A stretch of 64,000 nucleotides of DNA from Comamonas piscis (GTDB lineage: Bacteria; Pseudomonadota; Gammaproteobacteria; Burkholderiales; Burkholderiaceae_C), in assembly GCF_014109725.1 (NCBI RefSeq), contig NZ_CP058554.1, forward strand, positions 4,836,001 through 4,900,000, read 5' to 3'. Positions 25,975 to 33,839 of this stretch are shown here, one piece after another. Position 1 is the first letter of the stretch. Each line of letters opens with the position of its first letter. The position numbers and the translations under genes were made by a program. The notes under the pieces are model-generated. The model had not been told where the DNA came from and ran no database searches. It saw nothing but the letters and a program-made list of their open reading frames with translations.

Positions 25975-26680
25975 ACCCCTCCTTGGGCAGGCAACTGCTA
26001 GCCACAACAACGCCGCCGGCTGGATGATCCAATCCGATTTTGACGGCACGATCAGCCTGGTCGATGTCACCGACAGCCTGTTGCAGCGCTTTGGCCTGCC
26101 CGGCTGGACCGCCCTGGAAGACGCCTGGGAGCGCGGCGATATCGGCTCGCGCGCCTGCATGCAAGGCCAGGTCGCGCTGCTGGACATGGACCAGCAGGCG
26201 CTGGACGCCCACCTCGACGGCATTGCCATCGACCCCGGCTTTCCCGGTTTTGTGCAGACGGCGCAGGCACTGGGCCTGCGGCTGCAGGTGGTGAGCGACG
26301 GCATCGACTACGCGATCCAGCGCGTGCTGGCGCAGCACGGCCTCGGCCACCTGGAGGTGATTGCCAACCGCCTGGTACAGCAGGACACGCGCCGCTGGGC
26401 GCTGGAATCCCCCTGGGCCAGCCCGCACTGCAAGCGCGCCAGTGGCAACTGCAAGTGCGAACGCCTGGCGACGCAGCAGGCAATGGCCGGACGCGTCCTC
26501 TATGTGGGTGACAGCACTTCCGATTTCTGCGTCTCGCACGAGGCCGACTATGTGCTCGCCAAGTACCGGCTGATCGAACACTGCGAACGCCATGGCATTG
26601 CCCATGCGCCCTTTGTCAGCTTCAGCGACGCGACGCCGTGGTTGCAGCATTTCATGCAACAGCAGGAGGCCCTGGCATGA
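25967..26680 (+). CDS. HAD-superfamily (subfamily IB, MtnX/SerB-like) phosphatase
   Basis: The 237-residue soluble protein has HAD motif I as DFDGTIS (nucleophile and acid Asp), motif II Ser in QVVSDG, and motif IV in YVGDSTSDFCVS. This matches phosphoserine-phosphatase/MtnX-type HADs. The cap region contains an unusual Cys-rich patch (PHCKRASGNCKCE). Translation is coupled to the adaptor gene in front (8-nt overlap) and to the hydrolase gene behind (ATGA). A phosphatase locked into an export operon suggests removal of phosphate from a precursor. The substrate is unknown; no methionine-salvage genes are nearby, so MtnX itself is unlikely. Confidence 0.88.
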   Translation: MNKPLLGQATASHNNAAGWMIQSDFDGTISLVDVTDSLLQRFGLPGWTALEDAWERGDIGSRACMQGQVALLDMDQQALDAHLDGIAIDPGFPGFVQTAQALGLRLQVVSDGIDYAIQRVLAQHGLGHLEVIANRLVQQDTRRWALESPWASPHCKRASGNCKCERLATQQAMAGRVLYVGDSTSDFCVSHEADYVLAKYRLIEHCERHGIAHAPFVSFSDATPWLQHFMQQQEALA

Positions 26681-27612
26681 ATACCCATGACGCACTCGCC
26701 CAGCACCTGGCAGGCCAGCCACAGGAAAGGGCCGCAGAAGCGGCCTTGCAGACCTTGTGCCTGACGCCCCATGAATTCGTCATGCCCGGCTCCGGCGCCG
26801 CCGCGCGCACCGGCGTGCTGCTGGTGCATGGCCTGACCGGTACCCCGGCAGAGATGCGCTTGCTGGCCAAAGGCCTCAACCGCGAAGGCTTCACCGTCTA
26901 CGCCGTGCAACTGGCAGGCCACTGCGGCAGCATGCAGGACCTGGTCCAGACCCGCTGGACCGACTGGCTCGCCAGCGTGCAATCGGCGCTGTTGCGCTTT
27001 GTACCCCATGTCGATCGCGTGGTGGTAGGCGGCCTGTCGATGGGCGCCTTGCTGTCGCTGGCAGTGGCCGCGTCGCACCCGCGCCAGGTAGCCGGGGTGG
27101 CTGCCCTGTCCACCACCTTCCGCTATGACGGCTGGAGCATTCCCCGCTACACCAAGCTGGCCTTTTTGCTGCCGCTGTTTCGCCTGCTGGGCATCGGCCG
27201 GCAAAGGGTGTTCATGGAGGCACCGCCCTACGGCATCAAGGACGAGGCCTTGCGCGCCCGGGTGGTCGCACAGATGAATAGCGGTGACAGCGCCGCCGCA
27301 GGCCTGCCCGGCAACCCCTGGTGGTCCATCATCGAGCTGCGCCGGCTCTCTGCCCATGTCCGCAGCCACTTGCGGGATTTGCGCGCGCCCTGCCTGGCCA
27401 TCCATGCCAAGGAAGATGACATCTCCCACCGCTCCAATGCCGAAGACATCGCCACCGGCGCCGTCCATGCAAAGGTCGAGGTCGTGCTGCTCGACAACTG
27501 CTACCACATGATCACCATCGACCGCGAGCGCCGTACCGTGATCGCCAAGGTGCATGGCTTTGTGGCCCGCATTGGCGGTACGCAAGCAACGGTGGCCGCA
27601 CATGGGCGCTGA
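26677..27612 (+). CDS. Alpha/beta-hydrolase (carboxylesterase/lysophospholipase-like)
   Basis: The 311-residue product from the ATG at 26677 has the oxyanion segment LLVHGLTGTPAEM, the nucleophile elbow GGLSMGALLSLA (Ser), an acid in HAKEDDISH and the catalytic His in DNCYHMITID. The layout resembles Est30-like carboxylesterases. The frame is open from 26638, but the ATGA overlap with the HAD stop favours 26677. No signal peptide is seen, so it should be cytoplasmic. It may cleave an ester or acyl group during assembly of the exported product (inference). Confidence 0.9.
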   Translation: MNTHDALAQHLAGQPQERAAEAALQTLCLTPHEFVMPGSGAAARTGVLLVHGLTGTPAEMRLLAKGLNREGFTVYAVQLAGHCGSMQDLVQTRWTDWLASVQSALLRFVPHVDRVVVGGLSMGALLSLAVAASHPRQVAGVAALSTTFRYDGWSIPRYTKLAFLLPLFRLLGIGRQRVFMEAPPYGIKDEALRARVVAQMNSGDSAAAGLPGNPWWSIIELRRLSAHVRSHLRDLRAPCLAIHAKEDDISHRSNAEDIATGAVHAKVEVVLLDNCYHMITIDRERRTVIAKVHGFVARIGGTQATVAAHGR

Positions 27613-27976
27613 CATCAGCCCGCTGGTGATCAGCCTGTGGCTGATCAATGTGCTGGTCGACAGCGGCGGTCAGTTGGCCTTCAAGGCCGCTGCCACACAG
27701 ACCCCGAGCACGGCCACCGGCATGGACCACTGGCGCTTCATGCTGGCGCGCCCCTGGATCTGGATCGGCGGCGCCTGCTATGTGATCGAGTTTGTCGCCT
27801 GGCTGGCTTTTTTGTCGCTGGTGCCGCTGTCCGATGGCGTGCTGCTGGGCAGCATCAACATCGTGGCCATCATGGTGGCCGGGCGCATTCTGTTCAAGGA
27901 AAAGCTCGCCCCGATGCGGGTCATGGGCATCGTGCTCGTCTCCATCGGCGTGGCCGTCGTAGGTCTCAAGGGCTGA
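27602..27976 (+). CDS. Half-size DMT/EamA (SMR/ArnE-like) membrane protein, first of a pair
   Basis: The 124-residue protein has four predicted helices (ISLWLINVLVDSGGQLAFK; a Trp-rich second; LLGSINIVAIMVAGRI; MGIVLVSIGVAVVGL). This is the size of EmrE and of ArnE/ArnF, which work as dimers. It starts 11 nt inside the hydrolase gene, so translation should be coupled. The next gene is a second half-size DMT protein after 4 nt. Paired half-size proteins often form asymmetric heterodimers, such as ArnEF, the undecaprenyl-phosphate-aminoarabinose flippase. The function here is inferred only from that parallel. Confidence 0.85.
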   Translation: MGADISPLVISLWLINVLVDSGGQLAFKAAATQTPSTATGMDHWRFMLARPWIWIGGACYVIEFVAWLAFLSLVPLSDGVLLGSINIVAIMVAGRILFKEKLAPMRVMGIVLVSIGVAVVGLKG

Positions 27977-27980
27977 TCGC

Positions 27981-28418
27981 ATGAAACGCTTTTACCTGGT
28001 TGGCTTTCTGGTGCTCATGGCCTTCGACACCCTGGCCCAGCTGAGCTTCAAGAAAGCCGGCGATGCCGCCCTGCCGCTGGAGTTCAGCCCCTCCTGGCTC
28101 TGGCGGGTGTTTGCCCAACCCTGGATCTATGGTGCCTTGATCGGCTACATCGGCGCCTTTTTCACCTGGATGCATCTGCTGCGGCGCGCGCCGGTTGGCC
28201 CCGCTTTTGCCGCCTCGCACCTGGAGATCATCTCGGTGCTGGTGCTGTCGCATTACCTGTTCCAGGAAAACATCGGCATGCCTCAGATGCTGGGCTGCGT
28301 GTTCATCGTTGCCGGTATTGCCTGTCTGGCCTTGAGCGAAGCCCAGGACCATGGCGCTACAGAGGCGGTAGACACCCCTGCAGACGGTACGGCAGGCGCC
28401 AACGCAGCCGCACGCTGA
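27981..28418 (+). CDS. Half-size DMT/EamA (SMR/ArnF-like) membrane protein, second of a pair
   Basis: The 145-residue product has four hydrophobic helices (YLVGFLVLMAFDTLAQLSF; IYGALIGYIGAFFTWMHLL; AASHLEIISVLVLSHYLF; MLGCVFIVAGIACLAL). A 20-residue polar Ala-rich tail follows. The Gln-Leu-Ser-Phe-Lys at the end of helix 1 mirrors Gln-Leu-Ala-Phe-Lys in the preceding gene, so the two look like a diverged duplicate pair. The pair sits just before a DegT-type aminotransferase, an arrangement reminiscent of arn genes. It could equally be a small exporter. Confidence 0.85.
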   Translation: MKRFYLVGFLVLMAFDTLAQLSFKKAGDAALPLEFSPSWLWRVFAQPWIYGALIGYIGAFFTWMHLLRRAPVGPAFAASHLEIISVLVLSHYLFQENIGMPQMLGCVFIVAGIACLALSEAQDHGATEAVDTPADGTAGANAAAR

Positions 28419-28446
28419 TGGCGTGCAACTGCCAGAGCCACCGACG

Positions 28447-29688
28447 ATGATGACAGCATCCCGCATCTCCGTCCCCCCCACCGCCGGCTTGCCACTGCGC
28501 TGGTCCGATCTGCGCCCCTGGGGCGATGCGCATCTGGACCGGGCGCTGGCTGGCTGGCTAGGCGTGGACGAGCTGCTGCTGGAATGCTCGGGAACCTCGG
28601 CGCTGATGCTGGCACTGCGTACCCTGCAGCAGCTGGCCCCCGAGCGCTGCGAGGTGGTGGTGCCCGCCTACACCTGCCCGCTGGTGGCAATGGCCGTCGC
28701 GCAGTGTGGCCTGCAACCGCGGCTCTGTGATCTGTCGCCCGACCGCCTGGACATGGATGGCCAAGCGCTGGATGCCGTGCTCAGCCACCGCACCCTGGCC
28801 GTGGTGCCCACCCACCTGGGAGGCAGGGTGGCCGATGTCGCCAGCCTGCTGCCCCGCGCCCAGGCCTGCGGTGCCTATGTGATCGAAGACGCCGCACAGG
28901 CCCTGGGCGCCCGGGTGCAGGGACGCAGCGTGGGCCTGCAGGGCGACATCGCGCTGTTCAGCCTAGCGGTGGGCAAGGGCCTGACTACCTATGAAGGCGG
29001 TGTGCTGCTGGCACGCGACCCGGCGCTGATGGCGGCGCTGCGCGCGCAGCACAAGGCATCGATACGCCCCCAGCTGGCCTGGGAGCTGCGCCGCAGCCTG
29101 GAGCTGCTCGGCTATGCCGCAGCCTTTCGCCCTGCACTGCTGGACGGGGTCTACGGCGCACCGTTGCGGCGCAGCCTGGCGCGGGGCGATTGGGTGAAAG
29201 CGGCGGGCGATGATTTTGACAGCCGTATCCCGCAGCACAGCCTGGGCGCCTGGCGCCGGCGCGTCGGTCTGCGCGCACTGGCGCGGCTGCGCACGCACTG
29301 GGAGCAGGCCCAGCAGCAGGCGCAGCGGCGCGTAGCCCAGTTGCGCGCGCTGCCGGGTGTAGAGGTGCTGGACGATGCCGCGCCCCAGGCGCAGGGCATC
29401 TGGCCGGTGATTCTGCTGCGCTTGCCCAGTGCCGCCCAACGCGACGCGCTGCTACATGCGCACTGGGCCAGCGGCTGGGGCTTGTCACTGCCCTTCAGCC
29501 AGGTGCTGCCCGACTATGCGCGCTATGCGCCCGTACTGGGCGAGGCCTTGTACGACCCGGTACCGCAGGCCCGCGACTGGTCGCAGCGCCTACTGGCCGT
29601 CAGCAACAGTGCCTGGCTCAGCGATGCACTGTTTGCCCAGCTGCTGGATGCGTTGCGGCAGACAAGGCCGCCATCAGCCGCTGGTTGA
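28447..29688 (+). CDS. DegT/DnrJ/EryC1/StrS-family PLP-dependent aminotransferase-like protein
   Basis: Members make amino sugars by transaminating nucleotide-linked keto sugars. About 413 residues follow from the ATG at 28447 (a second ATG at 28450 and a GTG at 28423 are possible). Visible are ECSGTSALMLALRTL (PLP phosphate site), VVVPAYTCPLVAMAVA, VIEDAAQALGA (Asp contacting the pyridine nitrogen), and the Schiff-base Lys near residue 177 in SLAVGKGLTTYEGG. The C-terminal half is more diverged. It is the last plus-strand gene of the export operon. Its 3' end overlaps the convergent ureohydrolase-like gene by 71 bp. Confidence 0.88.
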   Translation: MMTASRISVPPTAGLPLRWSDLRPWGDAHLDRALAGWLGVDELLLECSGTSALMLALRTLQQLAPERCEVVVPAYTCPLVAMAVAQCGLQPRLCDLSPDRLDMDGQALDAVLSHRTLAVVPTHLGGRVADVASLLPRAQACGAYVIEDAAQALGARVQGRSVGLQGDIALFSLAVGKGLTTYEGGVLLARDPALMAALRAQHKASIRPQLAWELRRSLELLGYAAAFRPALLDGVYGAPLRRSLARGDWVKAAGDDFDSRIPQHSLGAWRRRVGLRALARLRTHWEQAQQQAQRRVAQLRALPGVEVLDDAAPQAQGIWPVILLRLPSAAQRDALLHAHWASGWGLSLPFSQVLPDYARYAPVLGEALYDPVPQARDWSQRLLAVSNSAWLSDALFAQLLDALRQTRPPSAAG

Positions 29689-30532
29689 GCGCATGCTGGC
29701 CCGCCTGGGCTGCGGCCAGTGCCTGTGCATCAATGGCGGTGTCCTGGCCGTCACCGGCACTGAGCCAGCGCTTCCACCAGGTGCTGTATTGCCAGGACGA
29801 GACATCGCCGGTGATGTCGCTGCCCACCAGTTGGCCATCCAAGGCCGCGATGATGCCCGTAGCCTGCGCCTCGCGCATCTGGCCCTGGTCCCAGTTGGTG
29901 CGGACCACGTCGGTGGCAAACACATCCTTGTCGATGCTGAGGTAGCTGCTTTGGCGCTCGCGTGCCAGGGTAGCGGTCAAGGCATCGGTCAAGGCATCAA
30001 GGCTGGGGAAAGCACGAAAGGCGCCCGACAGGCCCAGGCGCCGCGCCCAGCCAGTATCCACGCCGCAGCTCCAGTAGCTGAGCTTGCCGGCACGCAGCGG
30101 GCCCAGGTAGTTCTCCCAGGCATGGCCGGCGCCAATATCGGGCGAGGTGATGCCCGCCACATGCACATGCGATACCGCTGGGTGCATGGCAATGCGCCGC
30201 ACCCAGGAGCCGCAATGCACTCCCCAGGGAAAGCGCATATTGTCCGGGTGGTTGTCCAGCACAACCACGCGCAGCGGGCGCGCAGCGGTGTAGCCCTGGC
30301 GCGTAATGCAGTGCTCGATCAGCAGCCAGGACAGGTGGTGAAAATCGCCACTGCCCATCCAGGCCGTGCCATGCTGCGCGGGCAGCTGGGACTGCACATG
30401 GCGCCGGAACTGCTGGTAGCGGCCCAGCGATGCGCCAAAGCGGATCGCCTCCTGCCAATCGCCCAGCGGCAGGCGCAGCTCGCCGGCCAAGGGGCCGACC
30501 GAGCCATCGACATCCAGCACCAAGGGGGTCAT
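29618..30532 (-). CDS. Ureohydrolase (arginase)-fold protein
   Basis: The 304-residue protein shows all three metal-binding patterns of the arginase/agmatinase superfamily in variant form. GSGDFHHLSW corresponds to GGDHS, VLDNHPDNM to DAHxD, and YLSIDKDVF to SxDxD. The manganese ligands therefore look intact, while overall similarity to true arginase is low. Family members hydrolyse guanidino or amidino groups, so an amidohydrolase reaction is plausible. The ATG at 30532 overlaps the preceding TGA and has AGGAG 5 nt upstream. The frame is open to 30547. It ends 71 bp inside the convergent DegT-type gene. Confidence 0.75.
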   Translation of the reverse strand: MTPLVLDVDGSVGPLAGELRLPLGDWQEAIRFGASLGRYQQFRRHVQSQLPAQHGTAWMGSGDFHHLSWLLIEHCITRQGYTAARPLRVVVLDNHPDNMRFPWGVHCGSWVRRIAMHPAVSHVHVAGITSPDIGAGHAWENYLGPLRAGKLSYWSCGVDTGWARRLGLSGAFRAFPSLDALTDALTATLARERQSSYLSIDKDVFATDVVRTNWDQGQMREAQATGIIAALDGQLVGSDITGDVSSWQYSTWWKRWLSAGDGQDTAIDAQALAAAQAGQHALNQRLMAALSAATHPAAGQTVHR

Positions 30533-31596
30533 CGCTGCTCCTGCCATGCGCGGTCACTTTCAAAATGCCGGGAAAACCGCCGCCCCAAGGCCCGCAGCAG
30601 CGGGTTGCGGATGTAGACCGCATGCTGGGTGAAGGTGAAGCTGGCACCCAGTTGCGCCTTGACCTCGGGATCGGTCCAGCCGGCCACGTAGTGGGACAGG
30701 CCGCATTCCAGCGCATATTCCAGGTTCACCATCCAGCTGACGAAGTACAGATTGACCTGGCGCGCACGCGGGTAGGACAGGCCAATGTATTTGTCGACCA
30801 GTCGCCCATCATGCGCAAAGCACAGGTTCCAGCCCAGCAAGGCGCCATCCTCCGCATGGCGGTATTCAAACACCAAGCCCTGGTTGCTGGCATCGCGCAG
30901 CACCTCCGCAAAAAAGCTGCGGCTGAGCTTGTCAAAATGCAGCGCGCTTTGCGCATACACGGCCTCGAACAGCGCATAGTAGGCATCGACCAGGGCCTCG
31001 TCGGCAAAGGCTGGGCCGGTGGGAATGCGGCGGATCTGCAGCTGGCTGCGGCTCTTGAGCTTGCGGCGCAGATCGGAGCGCCGGTTTTTGGACAGCCGCG
31101 CCAGGTAGCCATCAATGCTCTCGAAATCGATAGCCACATAGGCCAGCGCCTGGCCTTCGACCAGGATGAAACCCTCATGCTGCAGCGCCTGGGCCAAGCG
31201 TTGGGCATCGGCATTGTCGGCCGGCGGCAGCAGGGGCGATGCCTGGGGCAGGTCCTTGACGATGGTCAGCATGCAGCGGCCCGCGTGGCTGCGCAGCTGG
31301 ACGGCCAGCTTGTCCATCTCGGCATCCGGCGGCAGTACCAGGTACTCGCTCAAAGTCGATCCGACAAAATCAGTGCGCAGCCGCAAGCGCTGTGCAAGCC
31401 AGGCCCCGCCGGGCAATTGCAGCACCCGGCGCTTGACGGCCTCGTCGGCCGTGGTCAGCAGGTCAAAGGGCGCGCGAAAGGCCGGAAAAGGCCGGTCCGA
31501 GAACACCGCAAAGCCCTCGGGCGGATGCGCGGCAAACTGCCGGATCAGCGCAGAGGGCTCCAACTGGTTGCGCCAAGGGCGCAAAGGCTCGCTCAA
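30529..31596 (-). CDS. GNAT acyltransferase of the BioF2/FemAB-like (peptidogalycan biosynthesis) type
   Basis: The 355-residue product begins at TTG 31596, 2 nt after the aminotransferase stop; no better start exists near the conserved N-terminus. The C-terminal half has the GNAT-6 pattern of FemAB-like proteins: KNRRSDLRRKLKSRSQLQIR, FEYRHAEDGALLGWNLCFAH (acyl-CoA strand), and VNLEYALECGLSHYVAGWTDP. Relatives transfer acyl or aminoacyl groups to amines. It is probably co-translated with its two neighbours (class III aminotransferase before, ureohydrolase-fold after). The acyl donor is unknown. Confidence 0.82.
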   Translation of the reverse strand: MSEPLRPWRNQLEPSALIRQFAAHPPEGFAVFSDRPFPAFRAPFDLLTTADEAVKRRVLQLPGGAWLAQRLRLRTDFVGSTLSEYLVLPPDAEMDKLAVQLRSHAGRCMLTIVKDLPQASPLLPPADNADAQRLAQALQHEGFILVEGQALAYVAIDFESIDGYLARLSKNRRSDLRRKLKSRSQLQIRRIPTGPAFADEALVDAYYALFEAVYAQSALHFDKLSRSFFAEVLRDASNQGLVFEYRHAEDGALLGWNLCFAHDGRLVDKYIGLSYPRARQVNLYFVSWMVNLEYALECGLSHYVAGWTDPEVKAQLGASFTFTQHAVYIRNPLLRALGRRFSRHFESDRAWQEQR

Positions 31597-31598
31597 GT

Positions 31599-32975
31599 TC
31601 AGGACCGCTTGGCCAGGGTGATCAACTGGTCGAGCAGCACCAGCGCTTCATCAATCTCGCTGCGGCTGATCATCAGCGACGGCGCGAAGGTGATCACGTT
31701 CTTGTAGTAGCCACCGACGTCCAGCACCAGGCCGCGTTTTTGGCCCTGGTACTCGAGCTTGGCTTCCAGGCCCAGGTCGACCATCTTGTCGAGCAGCGCC
31801 TTGTTGGGAGTGAAGCCATCGGCGGTGCAGATCTCGGCGCGCAGCGCCAGGCCCATGCCGTCGACATCGCCGATTTCCGGATGGCGCTTTTGCAGCTGTT
31901 GCAGGCCATCAAGGAAATAGGCACCCGACTCGCGCACCTGGCGGCCAAAGTCCATTTCGTGCGTCATGCGCATCACTTCCAGGCCCAGGGCCGTGCCCAG
32001 CGGGTTGGACGCAAAGGTTGAATGCGTAGATCCTGGTGGGAAGATGGTCGGGTTGATCAGCTCTTCGCGGGCCCAGAGGCCGGACAGTGCGTTGAGCCCA
32101 TTCGTCAGCGCCTTGGCAAACACCAGCACATCGGGCTTGACGCCAAAGTTCTCGACCGACCACAGGGTTCCGGTACGCCAGAAGCCCATCTGGATTTCAT
32201 CGACCACCATCAGCACGCCGTGGTCGTCCAGCACCTTCTTGAGGCCTTTGAAGAAATTGGGCGGTGGCACCACATAGCCGCCGGTGCCCTGGATCGGCTC
32301 GATGTAGAAAGCCGCGTACTCGCACTGCTGGGTCTTGGGGTCCCAGACGGCGTGGTATTCGTTCTCGAACTTGCGTGCAAACTCCTGCACGATGGCATCC
32401 GCATACTCTTCGGACGTCATGCCCTTGGGGCGGCGGAAGGGGTAAGGGAAGGGAATGAACTGCGCCCGGTCGCTGAAATGGCCAAAGCGGCGGCGGTAGC
32501 GGTAGCTGGAGGTAATGCTCGATGCGCCCAGGGTACGGCCGTGGTAGCCGCCTTCAAACGCGAACATCAGGCTTTTGCCGTTGGTGGCATTGCGCACCAC
32601 CTTGAGGGAGTCCTCGATCGCCTGCGCGCCGCCGACGTTGAAGTGCACGCGGCCTGGCAGGCCCCATTTTTTCTCGGCATCCTGCGCGATGAACTTGGCC
32701 AGCTCGATCTTCGTGGGGTGCAGGTACTGGCTGGCGACCTGAGGCAGCTCGCGCAGCTGCTCGATCATCTTGTCTTCGAGGCGCTTGTTCTTGTAGCCAA
32801 AGTTGACGGCCGAGTACCACATCTGCAGATCCAGGTACGGCGTGCCGGCGTCATCGTACATGTAGCTGCCCTCGCAGCCGCTGAAGATCTTGGGGGGATT
32901 GACGTAGTGAACGGTATCGCCAAAAGAGCAGTATTGGGCTTCGTCAGCCAGCAGTTGTTCGGTATTGAGGGTCAC
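31599..32975 (-). CDS. Class III (omega) PLP-dependent aminotransferase
   Basis: The family moves amino groups from terminal amines such as ornithine, diaminobutyrate or polyamines. The GTG at 32975 is chosen because GGAG lies 9 nt upstream. It gives 458 residues; the open frame runs to 33401 but would read across the divergent pssA promoter. Motifs: FNVGGAQAIEDSLKV (cofactor phosphate site), FEGGYHGRTLGASS, DEIQMGFWRTG (Asp to the pyridine nitrogen) and the PLP Lys near residue 288 in FAKALTNGLNAL. It leads a three-gene minus-strand operon. The substrate cannot be fixed from sequence. Confidence 0.93.
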   Translation of the reverse strand: MTLNTEQLLADEAQYCSFGDTVHYVNPPKIFSGCEGSYMYDDAGTPYLDLQMWYSAVNFGYKNKRLEDKMIEQLRELPQVASQYLHPTKIELAKFIAQDAEKKWGLPGRVHFNVGGAQAIEDSLKVVRNATNGKSLMFAFEGGYHGRTLGASSITSSYRYRRRFGHFSDRAQFIPFPYPFRRPKGMTSEEYADAIVQEFARKFENEYHAVWDPKTQQCEYAAFYIEPIQGTGGYVVPPPNFFKGLKKVLDDHGVLMVVDEIQMGFWRTGTLWSVENFGVKPDVLVFAKALTNGLNALSGLWAREELINPTIFPPGSTHSTFASNPLGTALGLEVMRMTHEMDFGRQVRESGAYFLDGLQQLQKRHPEIGDVDGMGLALRAEICTADGFTPNKALLDKMVDLGLEAKLEYQGQKRGLVLDVGGYYKNVITFAPSLMISRSEIDEALVLLDQLITLAKRS

Positions 32976-33032
32976 GGCGCAAGGCTCCAGATTTGAGTGC
33001 CGCAAGTCTGGCCCTGCAATGTTGTGGCTCGG

Positions 33033-33049
33033 CCTACATTGTTTGTAGG
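33033..33049. promoter_or_regulatory. Inverted repeat in the divergent aminotransferase/pssA promoter region
   Basis: CCTACA-ttgtt-TGTAGG forms two 6-bp arms around 5 bp. It lies in the 210-bp gap between the divergent starts of the class III aminotransferase (32975) and pssA (33186). It has the size of a repressor half-site pair; no protein can be assigned. Confidence 0.4.
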
Positions 33050-33185
33050 ATTGATGGAGATCTTGCCCGCTTCGTGGATGCACAGCCCCACCTGGTTTGG
33101 CGCTGGCGAATACAGCGTGTACCATGGTCAGCCACAGCGGCGCACCACAGACGGCCCTTGCATTCGGGCTGCAGACACCACATCC

Positions 33186-33809
33186 ATGAATAGTCCACAC
33201 AAACGTTTTTCGATGATTCGCGAGTTCCATCTCGCCGACTGGTTCACCTTGGGCAATGCCGTCTGCGGCGTGGGCGCGCTGTTCTCGGCGATGACCTTTT
33301 TGGAAACCGCCGACCGCCGGCATATCTACTTTGCCGCCGCCCTGGTCTTGGCCGCCCTCATCTTCGATATCTTTGATGGCCGCATTGCGCGCTGGCGCCA
33401 AAAATCATCGGCCATGGGCCGCGAGCTCGATTCGCTGGCCGACGTGATCTCTTTCGGGGTAGCGCCCGCCATCATTGCCTATGCCTGCGGCATGCAGGGT
33501 CTGTGGGACCGCATTGTGCTGGGCTACTTTGTGGCCTGCGGCGTCTCGCGCCTCGCCCGCTACAACGTCACCGCAGAGTCGCTGTCCGACGGCCCCTCGG
33601 GCAAGGTGAAGTACTTTGAGGGAACCCCCATCCCCACCTCCATCGTGCTGGTCGCTTTGATGGCACTTGCTGCGGCCATGAATGCGGTGCGGGCCGATCT
33701 GTGGTTTGGCAAGCTGCTGATTGGCGGCTTCACCCTGCACCCGCTGGTACTGCTGTTTGCGGTGTCGGGTTCGCTGATGATCAGCCGCATCCGAATTCCC
33801 AAGCTTTAA
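33186..33809 (+). CDS. pssA: CDP-diacylglycerol--serine O-phosphatidyltransferase
   Basis: PssA makes phosphatidylserine, the precursor of phosphatidylethanolamine, at the inner membrane. The ATG at 33186 gives 207 residues with about six hydrophobic segments. The CDP-alcohol phosphotransferase signature is complete: DIFDGRIARW, then GRELDSLADVISFG. This small integral-membrane form is the type II enzyme (Bacillus-like), not the E. coli peripheral type. The frame is open from 32997, but that part overlaps the divergent promoter. It may be a wholly separate unit from the neighbouring biosynthetic cluster. Confidence 0.93.
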   Translation: MNSPHKRFSMIREFHLADWFTLGNAVCGVGALFSAMTFLETADRRHIYFAAALVLAALIFDIFDGRIARWRQKSSAMGRELDSLADVISFGVAPAIIAYACGMQGLWDRIVLGYFVACGVSRLARYNVTAESLSDGPSGKVKYFEGTPIPTSIVLVALMALAAAMNAVRADLWFGKLLIGGFTLHPLVLLFAVSGSLMISRIRIPKL

Positions 33810-33839
33810 ACAAACTTGGGCGCAAGGCCCAGATCCCCA

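Noticed and set aside
32976..33401. 142-residue N-terminal extension of the class III aminotransferase
   Set aside because: It would cover the divergent pssA promoter and start, and has no aminotransferase similarity.
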